A stretch of DNA of 64,000 bases. It comes from Streptomyces tendae (lineage in GTDB: Bacteria > Actinomycetota > Actinomycetes > Streptomycetales > Streptomycetaceae). The translations under genes were made by a program, and so were the position numbers. The notes beneath the pieces were generated by a model. That model was not told where the DNA came from and did not search any database. It worked only from the letters and a program-made list of their open reading frames with translations. How positions within the stretch are numbered: the stretch's first letter is position 1; every line of letters begins with the position of its first letter. Shown here in pieces: positions 1-8,679 of the stretch. The stretch is from positions 124,001 through 188,000 of the forward strand of contig NZ_BMUY01000010.1 of NCBI RefSeq assembly GCF_014650435.1, read 5' to 3'.

Positions 1-2
1 AA

Positions 3-1058
3 GACGACATCACCACCTCCGACGCCGCGAGCCGCCGGCCCCAGCCGGCCGCTCGCGGCGGGCGGCCACGGCGCCGCAGGCTCACGTTCGACCGGGTGAC
101 GTTCTTCCTCGCGTTCCTCGGTGTCCCGCTGACCATCTTCGTTCTCTTCGTCCTGATCCCGTTCGGCCAGGCGATCTTCTGGGGGATGACCGACTGGCGC
201 GGCTTCAGCCCGGACTACAACTTCGTCGGCTTCGACAACTTCACGAAGATGTTCCAGGACGACATCTTCCTGAAGGCGTTGCGCAACGTCGCACTCCTCG
301 CGGCCTTCGTGCCGCTGGTCACGCTGACGCTGGCCCTCGGGGTCGCCGTGGCCATCACCCTGGGCGGGCCCAGCAAGGGCCCCGTCCGAGGGATCCGGGG
401 AGCGTCGTTCTACCGGATCATCTCCTTCTTCCCCTACGTCGTGCCGGCGATCATCGTCGGCCTGATCTGGGCGCAGATGTACGACCCGAACGCCGGCCTG
501 CTCAACGGCGTCCTCTCCGGCCTCGGCCTCGACCGGTTCGAGTCGTTCGCGTGGCTGGGCGAGAAGGCGACCGCGATGCCGTCCGTGATGTTCGTCATCA
601 TCTGGGGGCTCGTCGGGTTCTACGCGGTGCTCTTCATCGCCGCGATCAAGGGCGTCCCCGGCGAGCTGTACGAGGCGGCGAAGATCGACGGGGCCGGCCG
701 GTTCCGCACCACGATCTCGATCACCCTGCCGGCGATCCGGGACAGCGTGCAGACGGCGTACATCTACCTGGGCATCGCCGCCCTCGACGCGTTCGTCTAC
801 GTCCAGGCGATGGTGCCGAACGGCGGCCCGGACAACTCGACCCTGACCATCAGCCAGCGTCTGTTCAACGTCGCTTTCGCCAAGCAGCAGTTCGGCTACG
901 CCACCGCGATGGGCGTCGTCCTCGCCATCGTCACCCTGGTGTTCGCCGCGCTGGTGTTCCTCGTCAACCGCCTCACGGGCGGCGGCGAGGGCGAGAGCAA
1001 GAGGAAAGCACCTGGGTCCAGGGCTCGGCGTGCCGCAGCCAAGGGAGGTGCCCGGTGA
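3..1058 (+). CDS. ngcF: Sugar ABC transporter permease NgcF, 5' end cut by window edge
   Basis: MalF-type membrane permease of a CUT1 sugar ABC importer. The frame is open from base 3, so the true start lies left of the window; the GTG at 96 is internal, since a basic, low-complexity N-terminus is encoded ahead of it. About six membrane segments follow, with the cytoplasmic EAA coupling loop (EAAKIDGAGRFRTT) near base 670. Its neighbour ngcG starts inside its stop codon. Followed by the ROK regulator and xylFGH, this is the gene order I remember for the N-acetylglucosamine/chitobiose importer NgcEFG of Streptomyces. The binding protein NgcE should lie just upstream. Substrate is inferred from context, not from the permease sequence. 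Confidence 0.85.
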   Translation, partial: DDITTSDAASRRPQPAARGGRPRRRRLTFDRVTFFLAFLGVPLTIFVLFVLIPFGQAIFWGMTDWRGFSPDYNFVGFDNFTKMFQDDIFLKALRNVALLAAFVPLVTLTLALGVAVAITLGGPSKGPVRGIRGASFYRIISFFPYVVPAIIVGLIWAQMYDPNAGLLNGVLSGLGLDRFESFAWLGEKATAMPSVMFVIIWGLVGFYAVLFIAAIKGVPGELYEAAKIDGAGRFRTTISITLPAIRDSVQTAYIYLGIAALDAFVYVQAMVPNGGPDNSTLTISQRLFNVAFAKQQFGYATAMGVVLAIVTLVFAALVFLVNRLTGGGEGESKRKAPGSRARRAAAKGGAR

Positions 1059-1963
1059 GCGTCATCGCCGCCGACCGCAAGCCGGCCAGTGACCGGAAAC
1101 CGGCGAGCGACCGCAGGCTGACGAGGGCCGCCGCGAGCAGCGACCGCAGATTCGCGGTGATCTCGCACACCCTGCTGATCCTGTGGTCGGTGATCGTGAT
1201 CGTGCCCATGCTGTGGGTGCTGATGTCGTCGTTCAAATCGACCGGCGAGATCCTTTCGTCGCCGTTCTCGCTGCCGGACCACTGGCGCTTCGAGAACTAC
1301 GCGAACGCGTGGACCGACGCGAACATCGGGAAGTACTTCCTGAATTCCGTGATCGTCGTGGTCTCGGCACTCGTCCTGGTGATGCTGCTCGGCGCGATGT
1401 GCGCCTACGTTCTCGCCCGGTTCGAGTTCCCCGGACGCCGGCTGATCTACTACGTGATGCTCGCGGGCCTGACTTTCCCGGTTTTCCTGGCGATCGTTCC
1501 GCTCTTCTTCCAGTTGCAGAACTTCGGGCTGCTGAACACACGTCCCGGACTGATCCTCACCTATGTCGCGTTCGCGCTGCCGTTCACGATGTTCTTCCTC
1601 TATTCGTTCTTCCGGTCGCTGCCGCACGACGTGTACGAGGCCGCGCTGATCGACGGTGCCGGGGACTGGCGGGCGTTCTTCCAGGTGATGCTGCCGATGG
1701 CCCGTCCGGGCATGGCGGCGGTGGCGATCTTCAACTTCCTGGGCCTGTGGAACCAGTTCCTGCTGCCGGTGGCGCTCAACACCGACCAGGACAAGTGGGT
1801 CCTCACTCAGGGCATGGCCGCCTACGCGTCCTCGCAGGTCTACGACATCGACTACGGTGCGCTGTTCGCGGCGATCGTGGTCACGGTGGTGCCCGTACTC
1901 CTCGTGTACTGCGTCTTCCAGCGGCGGATCGCCGGATCGGTGTCGCAGGGCACCTTCCGCTGA
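1055..1963 (+). CDS. ngcG: Sugar ABC transporter permease NgcG
   Basis: MalG-type permease partner of NgcF, 302 residues. The GTG start at 1055 overlaps the ngcF stop by 4 bp (GTGA) and has a GGAGG ribosome site at 1044-1048. A hydrophilic N-terminus of about 35 residues contains a short direct repeat (DRKPASDRKPASDRR). It is followed by six membrane helices and an EAA loop (YEAALIDGAGDWRAFFQ) near base 1640. The two permeases should form the membrane channel for an aminosugar (GlcNAc or chitobiose) importer powered by a shared ATPase such as MsiK encoded elsewhere, because no ATPase lies here. A strong terminator follows. Confidence 0.85.
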   Translation: MSVIAADRKPASDRKPASDRRLTRAAASSDRRFAVISHTLLILWSVIVIVPMLWVLMSSFKSTGEILSSPFSLPDHWRFENYANAWTDANIGKYFLNSVIVVVSALVLVMLLGAMCAYVLARFEFPGRRLIYYVMLAGLTFPVFLAIVPLFFQLQNFGLLNTRPGLILTYVAFALPFTMFFLYSFFRSLPHDVYEAALIDGAGDWRAFFQVMLPMARPGMAAVAIFNFLGLWNQFLLPVALNTDQDKWVLTQGMAAYASSQVYDIDYGALFAAIVVTVVPVLLVYCVFQRRIAGSVSQGTFR

Positions 1964-1989
1964 CGCCCAGCGCCGCTTCACCCGTCGTA

Positions 1990-2039
1990 CGCAGGGGTCC
2001 GTCCCCGGAGAGACAGCTCTCCGGGGACGGACCCCTGCG
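1990..2039 (+). terminator. Perfect 23-bp stem-loop after ngcG
   Basis: Arms 1990-2012 and 2017-2039 are perfectly complementary with a 4-nt loop (ACAG). It sits 26 bp after the ngcG stop and lacks a clear U-tract, as is usual for Streptomyces terminators. It separates the ngc operon from rok7B7. Confidence 0.85.
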
Positions 2040-2095
2040 GGCGTACCGTCGGTAGCCGGACGTGACACGGCCTGGAACCGATTTCTTTCAAGGGC

Positions 2096-2146
2096 TTGAC
2101 GCCACTGGGCGAATCAGCGGAGTTTGGGGTTCATAACTTGTACAAG
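2096..2146 (+). promoter_or_regulatory. Possible promoter/operator region of rok7B7
   Basis: TTGACG at 2096-2101 resembles a -35 element, but no convincing -10 lies 16-19 bp downstream. A perfect 10-bp palindrome (CTTGTACAAG) occupies 2137-2146, about 50 bp before the gene, and could be a regulator site. Weak evidence. Confidence 0.3.
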
Positions 2147-2196
2147 GTCCGCATCGCACAGGGTGGCGCGGACCCAGGGGATGAGGGTGAGAGTCA

Positions 2197-3408
2197 ATGG
2201 AGACTCCCGGGTCGCAGTCGTCGCTGCACCGCGCCAACCTGGAACGCGTCGTACGTGCGGTACGGCTCGCCGGTTCGCTCACGCAGGCGGAGATCGCGAG
2301 GACGACGGGCCTGTCGGCGGCCACGGTCTCGAACATCGTCCGGGAACTGAAGGACGGCGGAACCGTCGAGGTCACGCCCACCTCCGCGGGCGGCCGCCGG
2401 GCCCGCAGCGTCTCGCTGAGCGGGGACGCCGGCATCGTCATCGGGGTGGACTTCGGCCACACCCACCTGCGCGTCGCGGTCGGCAACCTCGCCCACCAGG
2501 TGCTCGCCGAGGAGTCCGAGCCGCTGGACGTCGACGCCTCCTCGGACCAGGGCTTCGACCGGGCGGAACAGCTGGTCAGCCGCCTGATCGCGGCCACCGG
2601 CGTGGACCGTGCCAAGATCGCCGGGGTGGGTCTCGGCGTGCCCGGACCGATCGACGTGGAGTCCGGCACGCTGGGCTCGACCGCCATCCTGCCCGGCTGG
2701 GGCGGCATCCGGCCCGCCGAGGAGCTGCGGGGGCGGCTCGGCGTGCCGGTGCACGTGGACAACGACGCCAACCTCGGCGCCCTGGGCGAGCTGGTCTGGG
2801 GCAGCGGCCGGGGGGTGCGGGACCTGGCGTACATCAAGGTCGCCAGCGGCGTCGGCGCCGGTCTGGTGATCAACGGGAAGATCTACCGCGGCCCCGGGGG
2901 CACAGCGGGAGAAATCGGTCACATCACCCTCGATGAGGCCGGCCCTGTCTGCCGGTGCGGAAACCGGGGTTGCCTGGAGACCTTCGCGGCAGCACGCTAT
3001 GTGCTTCCGCTCCTCCAGCCCAGCCACGGCACCGATCTGACGATGGAGGGCGTCGTGCGGCTGGCTCGGGACGGTGACCCCGGTTGCCGTCGGGTGATCG
3101 CCGACGTCGGCCGCCACATCGGCAGTGGAGTCGCCAACCTCTGCAATCTGCTCAACCCGAGCCGCGTCGTCCTCGGCGGCGATCTCGCCGAGGCCGGCGA
3201 GCTGGTGCTCGGGCCGATAAGAGAGTCCGTCGGGCGTTACGCCATCCCCAGTGCGGCGCGGCAACTCTCGGTGCTTCCCGGGGCCCTTGGGGGCCGTGCG
3301 GAGGTGCTCGGGGCACTCGCCCTCGCCCTCAGCGAGATGGGCGATTCGACGCTCTTGGACGGGTCTGCGACCGGCGCTCTGCCGGCGGCCACGCCTGCCT
3401 TCACTTAG
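2197..3408 (+). CDS. rok7B7: ROK-family transcriptional regulator Rok7B7
   Basis: Regulator of 403 residues with the two-part ROK layout. An N-terminal winged helix (about 10-65; helix-turn-helix LTQAEIARTTGLSAATVSNI) is followed by a sugar-kinase-like domain with the phosphate loop GVDFGHTHLR (about 83), GLGVPGPID, VDNDAN (about 187), and a zinc motif with H242 and C252-x-C254-x4-C259. In S. coelicolor Rok7B7 links xylose use, carbon catabolite repression and antibiotic production. Its place between ngcEFG and xylFGH suggests it controls one or both uptake operons in response to a sugar or sugar phosphate. It has its own upstream region after a terminator. The ATG start is preceded by a purine stretch (GAGGGTGAGAG). 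Confidence 0.9.
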   Translation: METPGSQSSLHRANLERVVRAVRLAGSLTQAEIARTTGLSAATVSNIVRELKDGGTVEVTPTSAGGRRARSVSLSGDAGIVIGVDFGHTHLRVAVGNLAHQVLAEESEPLDVDASSDQGFDRAEQLVSRLIAATGVDRAKIAGVGLGVPGPIDVESGTLGSTAILPGWGGIRPAEELRGRLGVPVHVDNDANLGALGELVWGSGRGVRDLAYIKVASGVGAGLVINGKIYRGPGGTAGEIGHITLDEAGPVCRCGNRGCLETFAAARYVLPLLQPSHGTDLTMEGVVRLARDGDPGCRRVIADVGRHIGSGVANLCNLLNPSRVVLGGDLAEAGELVLGPIRESVGRYAIPSAARQLSVLPGALGGRAEVLGALALALSEMGDSTLLDGSATGALPAATPAFT

Positions 3409-3450
3409 AGCACGGATGGCACCGTTGTCATCTCGTTAAGGATTTACTTC

Positions 3451-3521
3451 TTGACGTCGCACGTGTGGCCGAGTTGACTTCCAGCCACCTCGGCCGCAAC
3501 GACGCGGCCTCGTCAGGGAGG
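3451..3521 (+). promoter_or_regulatory. xylF upstream control region
   Basis: The 121-bp gap between rok7B7 and xylF holds TTGACG (3451-3456) and TTGACT (3474-3479), 23 bp apart, in a lower-GC stretch, and an AGGGAGG ribosome site at 3515-3521, eight bases before the GTG. The TTGAC repeats could be a promoter plus regulator site; no clear -10 was found. Confidence 0.35.
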
Positions 3522-3529
3522 TTTGTGAA

Positions 3530-4645
3530 GTGAACACGCGTATGCGTCGTGCCGCCGTTGCCATCGCCGCCGGTGCCATGGCCGTCTCGCTCGCCGCCTG
3601 TGGCAGTGCCAAGGAGTCCGGCGACAGCAACGACTCGTCCGACTCGGCCGCGAAGAAGGGCGACGACATCAAGGTCGGTCTGCTCCTTCCGGAGAACCAG
3701 ACCGCGCGGTACGAGAAGTTCGACAAGCCCATGATCGAGAAGAAGGTCAAGGAGCTCACGAACAACAAGGGCGAGGTCGTCTACGCCAACGCCAAGCAGG
3801 ACGCCAGCCTGCAGAACCAGCAGGTCGACACGATGGTCACCAACAAGGTGGACGTGCTGATCGTGGACGCGGTGGACTACAAGGCGATCGCGGGCTCGGT
3901 CAAGAAGGCCAAGGACGCCGGCATCAAGGTCGTCGCCTTCGACCGCCTGGCGGAGGGCCCCATCGACGCCTACACCTCGTTCGACAACGTCACCGTCGGC
4001 AAGACGCAGGGCGAGGCGCTCCTCCAGGCGCTGGGCGACAAGGCCAAGGACGCCCAGATCGTCATGATGAACGGCTCCTCCACCGACCCGAACGCCGCCC
4101 AGTTCAAGGAGGGCGCGCACGCCGCCCTCGACGGCAAGGTGAAGGTCGGCCGCGAGTACGACACCAAGGAGTGGAAGCCGGAGAACGCCAACGCCAACAT
4201 GGAGGGCGCCATCTCCGCCCTCGGCAAGGACAAGATCCAGGGCGTCTACTCCGCCAACGACGGCATGGCGGGCGGCATCATCACCGCCCTGAAGGCCGCC
4301 GGCATCTCCAACGTCCCGGTCACCGGCCAGGACGCCGAGCTCGCGGGCGTGCAGCGCATCGTCACCGGTGAGCAGTACATGAGCGTCTTCAAGTCGTACC
4401 CGAAGGAGGCCGAGACCGCGGCCGAGATGGCCGTCGCGCTCGCCAAGGGCGAGTCGCTCGACTCCATCGCCAACGACAAGGTCGACTCCGCCACCGCCAA
4501 GGGCATCCCCGCGGTCATCGTCCCGGTCGTCTCGCTGACCAAGGACAACATCAAGGAGACCGTCATCAAGGACGGCTTCTACACGATCGACGAGATCTGC
4601 ACGGACAAGTACAAGGCCGCCTGCGACAAGATCGGCCTCAAGTAA
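3530..4645 (+). CDS. xylF: Sugar-binding lipoprotein XylF
   Basis: Substrate-binding protein of a CUT2-type (ribose/xylose) ABC importer, 371 residues. The signal peptide ends in a lipobox, SLAAC, with Cys24 the predicted lipidation site, so it is anchored outside the membrane. A linker rich in Ser/Asp/Lys leads into a periplasmic-binding-protein fold (VGLLLPENQTARYEKFD..., VDVLIVDAVDYKAIAGSV, YSANDGMAGGIITALKAAG). It is codon-optimised (almost all third positions C or G), suggesting high expression. First gene of xylFGH, beside rok7B7. Xylose as substrate is taken from the known S. coelicolor operon; other pentoses are possible. Confidence 0.88.
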   Translation: MNTRMRRAAVAIAAGAMAVSLAACGSAKESGDSNDSSDSAAKKGDDIKVGLLLPENQTARYEKFDKPMIEKKVKELTNNKGEVVYANAKQDASLQNQQVDTMVTNKVDVLIVDAVDYKAIAGSVKKAKDAGIKVVAFDRLAEGPIDAYTSFDNVTVGKTQGEALLQALGDKAKDAQIVMMNGSSTDPNAAQFKEGAHAALDGKVKVGREYDTKEWKPENANANMEGAISALGKDKIQGVYSANDGMAGGIITALKAAGISNVPVTGQDAELAGVQRIVTGEQYMSVFKSYPKEAETAAEMAVALAKGESLDSIANDKVDSATAKGIPAVIVPVVSLTKDNIKETVIKDGFYTIDEICTDKYKAACDKIGLK

Positions 4646-4699
4646 GCGGACCCGCGTCCCGAGCCGACTGAGCCGCCCGGGACCGTCCGCCCCAGCTCC

Positions 4700-4747
4700 T
4701 CCGGCGCCCCGCACTCATCAGCCCCGCAAGCTACGCGGGGCGCCGGA
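4700..4747 (+). repeat. Intercistronic stem-loop between xylF and xylG
   Basis: Arms 4700-4712 and 4735-4747 are perfect 13-bp complements with a 22-nt loop. The loop repeats the inner arm sequence (GCCCCGC at 4721-4727), so a shorter alternative hairpin can form with the same 3' arm. It lies in the 168-bp gap after the binding-protein gene, a common place for an attenuator or mRNA-stabilising structure that keeps binding protein in excess of the transporter. Confidence 0.65.
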
Positions 4748-4813
4748 CGGAACACCCCCCAAATACTTCTGCACAACCTCCCGCCGGGTCAGGCGGCGAA
4801 GGAGATGGTTCAC

Positions 4814-5596
4814 GTGTCCGCTACGCCCGTGCTGGCGTTGCGCGGGGTCTCCAAGCGATTCGGTGCCGTCCAGGCGCTCACCGAGGTAGAGCTTGAGGTC
4901 CACGCCGGTGAGGTGGTCGCCCTGGTGGGCGACAACGGCGCCGGAAAGTCCACGCTGGTCAAGACGATCGCCGGCGTGCACCCCATCGATGAGGGCGCCA
5001 TCGAGTGGGACGGCAAGGCCGTCTCGATCAACAGGCCGCACGACGCCCAGAACCTCGGCATCGCGACGGTCTACCAGGACCTCGCGCTGTGCGACAACAT
5101 CGACGTCGTCGGCAACCTCTACCTGGGCCGGGAGATCCGCCGTCGCGGCGTCCTGGACGAGGTGGAGATGGAGCGCCGCTCCCGCGAGCTCCTGGACACG
5201 CTGTCCATCCGCATCCCCAGCGTCCGCATCCCGATCGCCTCCCTCTCCGGCGGTCAGCGCCAGGTCGTGGCGATCGCCCGGTCCATGCTCGGCGAGCCCA
5301 AGCTGGTCATCCTGGACGAGCCCACCGCCGCCCTCGGCGTCGAGCAGACCGCGCAGGTCCTCGACCTCGTGGAGCGGCTGCGCGAGCGCGGTCACGCGGT
5401 CATCCTCATCAGCCACAACATGGCTGACGTCAAGGCGGTCGCCGACAAGGTCGCCGTCCTGCGCCTCGGGCGCAACAACGGTGTCTTCGAGGTCAAGTCG
5501 ACCTCGCAGGAAGAGATCATCTCCGCCATCACGGGCGCCACGGAGAACGCCGTGACCCGTCGTGCGGCACGCGCAAATGGGGAGATCAAGAAGTGA
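4814..5596 (+). CDS. xylG: Sugar ABC transporter ATP-binding protein XylG (single domain)
   Basis: ATPase of the XylFGH importer, 260 residues from GTG 4814. That start is preferred over ATG 4805 because the AAGGAG ribosome site (4799-4804) is nine bases before it but touches the ATG. All ABC motifs are visible: Walker A GDNGAGKST (about 38), signature LSGGQRQVVAIARS, Walker B LVILDEPTAALG and switch His (ISHN). It is half-size: E. coli XylG/RbsA carry two fused ATPase domains in about 500 residues, whereas this protein has one and presumably works as a homodimer. xylH overlaps its stop codon. Confidence 0.9.
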   Translation: MSATPVLALRGVSKRFGAVQALTEVELEVHAGEVVALVGDNGAGKSTLVKTIAGVHPIDEGAIEWDGKAVSINRPHDAQNLGIATVYQDLALCDNIDVVGNLYLGREIRRRGVLDEVEMERRSRELLDTLSIRIPSVRIPIASLSGGQRQVVAIARSMLGEPKLVILDEPTAALGVEQTAQVLDLVERLRERGHAVILISHNMADVKAVADKVAVLRLGRNNGVFEVKSTSQEEIISAITGATENAVTRRAARANGEIKK

Positions 5597-6885
5597 GCAT
5601 CGACAAGACCTCCACTCCCGCCGCGGACAGCGCGGTGGAGAACACCGACGCGGCGGCCGCCGCCGTCACGGCCGTCGACCCCCGGCTGCTGGTACGCGAG
5701 CAGGGCTTCGCCGGCTACCTCGGCGAGTTCAAGCGGAAGATGAAGGCCGGTGACCTCGGCTCCATACCGGTCGTCGTCGGTCTGCTGATCATCTGGGCCA
5801 TCTTCACCAGCCTGAACTCCAACTTCCTCACCGCCGGCAACTTCTCCGACATGTCGGTCGCCATGGTCGGCACCGGCATGATCGCCGTCGGCATCGTCTT
5901 CGTCCTGCTGCTCGGCGAGATCGACCTGTCGGTCGGCTCGGTCAGCGGTGTCGCGGGCGCCACCTTCGCGGTGCTGAGCGTCACGCACGGGATGAACGAG
6001 TGGCTCGCCCTGCTGCTGGCGATCCTCACCGGTACCGTCGCTGGTGCCATCCACGGCTTCGTCTTCGCCCGCATCGGTGTCCCGGCCTTCGCCGTGACGC
6101 TCGCCGGACTGCTGTTCTGGCAGGGCTTCATGCTCCAGATCCTGGGCGACAACGGCACGATCAACCTCGACTCCGACGGCGTCGTGGTGAAGCTGACGAG
6201 CTACTACTTCAGCGACGTGGCCGCCGCCTACGGTCTGGCTGTCGTGGTGACCGCGGGCTACTTCCTCTCCGCGTTCTTCGACAACCGCCGCCGCGAGGCC
6301 GCCGGGGTGCCGTCCCGGCCGCTGAACGAGATCATCGTGCGCACGGTGCTGCTCGCGATCCTGGCCTTCGCCGTGGCGATCGTCTTCAACCAGTACAAGG
6401 GCCTCCCGCTGGCCGTGGTGATCTTCCTGGCGTTCCTGCTGCTCACGGACTTCGTGCTGCGCCGCACCGCCTACGGTCGCAAGATCTTCGCGCTCGGCGG
6501 CAGTGTCGAGGCATCCCGCCGTGCCGGTATCAACGTGGAGCTGGTCCGGATCTCGGTCTTCGCGATCGCCGGCGGTTTCGCGGCGATCGGCGGCCTCTTC
6601 GTGGCGTCGAAGATCGCCTCCGCCAACCAGGGCGCGGGCACCGGCGAGTTCCTGATGAACGTCATCGCCGCGGCCGTGATCGGCGGTACGTCCCTGTTCG
6701 GCGGCCGCGGCCGCACCTGGGACGCGCTGCTCGGTGTGATGGTCATCGTCTCGATCCAGTACGGCCTCGCCCTGGAGGGCATCGCCTCGCCGGTCCAGTA
6801 CATGATCACCGGTGGCGTGCTGCTGGCGACGGTCGTCATCGACGCGATCACCCGCAAGACGCAGAAGACGGCCGGCCGCGCGTAG
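5593..6885 (+). CDS. xylH: Sugar ABC transporter permease XylH
   Basis: Membrane permease of 430 residues, starting at GTG 5593 and overlapping xylG by 4 bp, with a GGGGAG ribosome site. A soluble N-terminus of about 55 residues is followed by around ten hydrophobic helices of the BPD_transp_2 (RbsC/XylH) type. Conserved blocks include LLLGEIDLSVGSVSGVAGA, FAVTLAGLLFWQG and the C-terminal GGTSLFGGRGRTWDALLG. Final gene of xylFGH, followed by a strong hairpin. Together with XylF and single-domain XylG it should import a pentose. Confidence 0.9.
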   Translation: MSIDKTSTPAADSAVENTDAAAAAVTAVDPRLLVREQGFAGYLGEFKRKMKAGDLGSIPVVVGLLIIWAIFTSLNSNFLTAGNFSDMSVAMVGTGMIAVGIVFVLLLGEIDLSVGSVSGVAGATFAVLSVTHGMNEWLALLLAILTGTVAGAIHGFVFARIGVPAFAVTLAGLLFWQGFMLQILGDNGTINLDSDGVVVKLTSYYFSDVAAAYGLAVVVTAGYFLSAFFDNRRREAAGVPSRPLNEIIVRTVLLAILAFAVAIVFNQYKGLPLAVVIFLAFLLLTDFVLRRTAYGRKIFALGGSVEASRRAGINVELVRISVFAIAGGFAAIGGLFVASKIASANQGAGTGEFLMNVIAAAVIGGTSLFGGRGRTWDALLGVMVIVSIQYGLALEGIASPVQYMITGGVLLATVVIDAITRKTQKTAGRA

Positions 6886-6907
6886 CACGCCGCCGCACGG
6901 CCGACGA

Positions 6908-6954
6908 CGGTCCGCCCGCCCGCCCAGCTGAGCCCTGGGCCGGCGGGCGGACCG
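6908..6954. terminator. Bidirectional terminator between xylH and the chitinase gene
   Basis: Perfect 13-bp arms at 6908-6920 and 6942-6954, with an inner GCCCAG/CTGGGC stem (6922-6927, 6935-6940), then CTTTCC. It lies between two convergent genes. Confidence 0.8.
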
Positions 6955-6986
6955 CTTTCCGCGCCGTGGAGTGAGCCGTACCGTTC

Positions 6987-8510
6987 TCAGCAGGCGCCGA
7001 GGTCCTGCCAGACGCCCCACTGGCCGGTGGTCCCGGGCTCCTCGCCGGTCGTCCACCACTTGGCCTTCCAGGTGTGGCCCTCGTGGGAGACCTGCTGCCC
7101 GCCGGTGTAGATCGCGCCCGAGTTCCACGGGGCGGCCGTGCACTGGTTGCCGTTGCCGCCGGTGACGGTCAGCGCGTACGTGGTGCTGTGGCTGCCGGAC
7201 GGGCCGGTGCCGGTGACCGTGACGGAGTACGTGCCCGAGACCGCCTGGTCGGTGGTGGCGAGGGTGAGCGTCGACTGCCCGCCCGCGGTGACCGAGGCGG
7301 GGCTGAAGGACGCGGTGACGCCCGCCGGGACCCCGCTCGCCCTGAGCTGCACCGTCTGAGCCGTACCCGACTTCACCGCGGTCTTCACCGTGGTGGTGGC
7401 CGAGGCGCCCGCGGTCACCGTGCCCGAGGCCGGGGTGGCGGAGAGGGAGAAGTCGTTCTCCGGGGCGGTGCTGCCGCTGGTGAAGGGCGCGAAGATGTGC
7501 GAGAAGTCCCAGGTGTTCTGCTGGATGCCGGAGCAGTTGTCGGCCGCGCCGCCGCCCGCGCAGCTTCCGTTGTCCCGCTGGAGCGCCCAGAAGGAGAGCG
7601 TGTTGATGCCCTGGTCCAGGGCCCAGTCGTAGACCGTGCGGGCGTTGTCCAGGGTGAAGGTCTCCGCCGGTCCGAAGTCGTCGACGCCGATCATCTCGAT
7701 GACGCCGATCATGTGCCACAGCTCGGCCGAGGACTTGCCCGGATAGAGCCGGGCCAGCACGTCGTGCAGACCCTGGGTCGCCGTCTGGGTGTCCCGGGCC
7801 ATGTCGTGGGGCTGGTTGTCGTAGTAGTCGAACGTCATGAGGTTCACGACGTCGACCTTCGTGCCGTTCGCCACGGCGTTCTCCAGCAGGGCGACGCCGT
7901 TGCTCGCCAGGCCGCGGGTGGTCGTGGGCAGCGTGTAGGAGATCTCGAGGTCGCGGCCGTTGTCGGCGGCCCAGTCCTGGACCAGCTTGATCGCCTTGTT
8001 GCGGCGGTCGATGCCCGCGGTGTTGTCCAGCGCGTCGATCTCGATGTCCATGTCGAGCCGGGAGACGTCGTAGGTCGTGACGACCTTCTCGTAGGCCGCG
8101 GCGATCTGCTGGACGTCGGTGCAGCTGTCGGCGATCTCGGTGCCGGTGGTGTCGGCCGTGTAGCCGCCGAACGAGGGGATGACGTCGCCCCCGCTCGCCT
8201 GGATGGTGTCGAAGTCGGCGCCGAAGGTGGACTGGGCGATCGGCATCGACGTGTCGCCGTTCCAGTACGGCGTGCAGGAGCCCGGGGTCGCGGTCTGGAG
8301 GAAGGCCATGGTGAGGTGCTTGGCACCCGACTGGGCGGCCAGCGCGGCCGGGCTCTCGCCGGTCCAGGCCTCGAAGTACGGCGCGAAGACCCGGTCCGGC
8401 AGCGGGGTCGCCGCCTCGGCCGCGCCGGTGCCGGACAGGGCGAGGCCCACCGCGGCCACGGTGGTGGCGGCGGCGGTGAGGGCCGCCCGGATGGAACGCA
8501 TGCGTCTCAT
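6987..8510 (-). CDS. chiH: Secreted GH18 chitinase with C-terminal chitin-binding module
   Basis: Secreted chitinase, 507 residues from ATG 8510, where MRRMRSIRAALTAAATT begins a Sec signal peptide ending near AAEAA. Order: signal; GH18-like barrel with the catalytic DxDxE element in SRLDMDIEID (the usual first Asp of DGxDxDxE is absent, so it belongs to the divergent PF-ChiA-like subgroup); an Ig-like linker domain (FSLSATPASGTVTAG...); and a C-terminal CBM5/12 module (APWNSGAIYTGGQQVSHEG...). It degrades chitin to oligomers that ngc-type importers take up. DasR-like boxes sit 95-180 bp upstream. By position it matches S. coelicolor chiH; the symbol is from memory. Confidence 0.85.
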   Translation of the reverse strand: MRRMRSIRAALTAAATTVAAVGLALSGTGAAEAATPLPDRVFAPYFEAWTGESPAALAAQSGAKHLTMAFLQTATPGSCTPYWNGDTSMPIAQSTFGADFDTIQASGGDVIPSFGGYTADTTGTEIADSCTDVQQIAAAYEKVVTTYDVSRLDMDIEIDALDNTAGIDRRNKAIKLVQDWAADNGRDLEISYTLPTTTRGLASNGVALLENAVANGTKVDVVNLMTFDYYDNQPHDMARDTQTATQGLHDVLARLYPGKSSAELWHMIGVIEMIGVDDFGPAETFTLDNARTVYDWALDQGINTLSFWALQRDNGSCAGGGAADNCSGIQQNTWDFSHIFAPFTSGSTAPENDFSLSATPASGTVTAGASATTTVKTAVKSGTAQTVQLRASGVPAGVTASFSPASVTAGGQSTLTLATTDQAVSGTYSVTVTGTGPSGSHSTTYALTVTGGNGNQCTAAPWNSGAIYTGGQQVSHEGHTWKAKWWTTGEEPGTTGQWGVWQDLGAC

Positions 8511-8604
8511 GTCAGTCCCGGTGTGTGTGGGGTGGAACGTCGATTCCCGTGCTGTGCTGGGGTGTTGCCGGGTACGGGGATATCGCCGCGGTGACGGGGG
8601 ACGC

Positions 8605-8620
8605 AATGGTCTGGACCAGA
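8605..8620 (-). promoter_or_regulatory. DasR-like box (dre) 1 upstream of chitinase
   Basis: Core TGGTCTGGACCA (8607-8618) matches 11 of 12 positions of the DasR consensus TGGTCTAGACCA. DasR is the GlcNAc-6-phosphate-responsive GntR repressor of chitin genes in Streptomyces. Confidence 0.8.
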
Positions 8621-8636
8621 ATGGGACTAGACCAAT
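8621..8636 (-). promoter_or_regulatory. DasR-like box 2 upstream of chitinase
   Basis: On the minus strand the core reads TGGTCTAGTCCC (8623-8634), 10 of 12 matches. It begins 16 bp from box 1. This resembles the paired 12-bp direct repeats known in Streptomyces chitinase promoters. Confidence 0.65.
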
Positions 8637-8679
8637 GTGCCGGGCCGGGCGCCTCCTGGCCTGGACACCGCGCGCCCCG

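Noticed and set aside
5392..7719. Very long open frame on the minus strand across xylG/xylH and the chitinase 3' end
   Set aside because: It is antisense to well-supported genes, its product is a low-complexity His/Arg/Gly/Asp mix without domains, and high GC makes stop codons rare.
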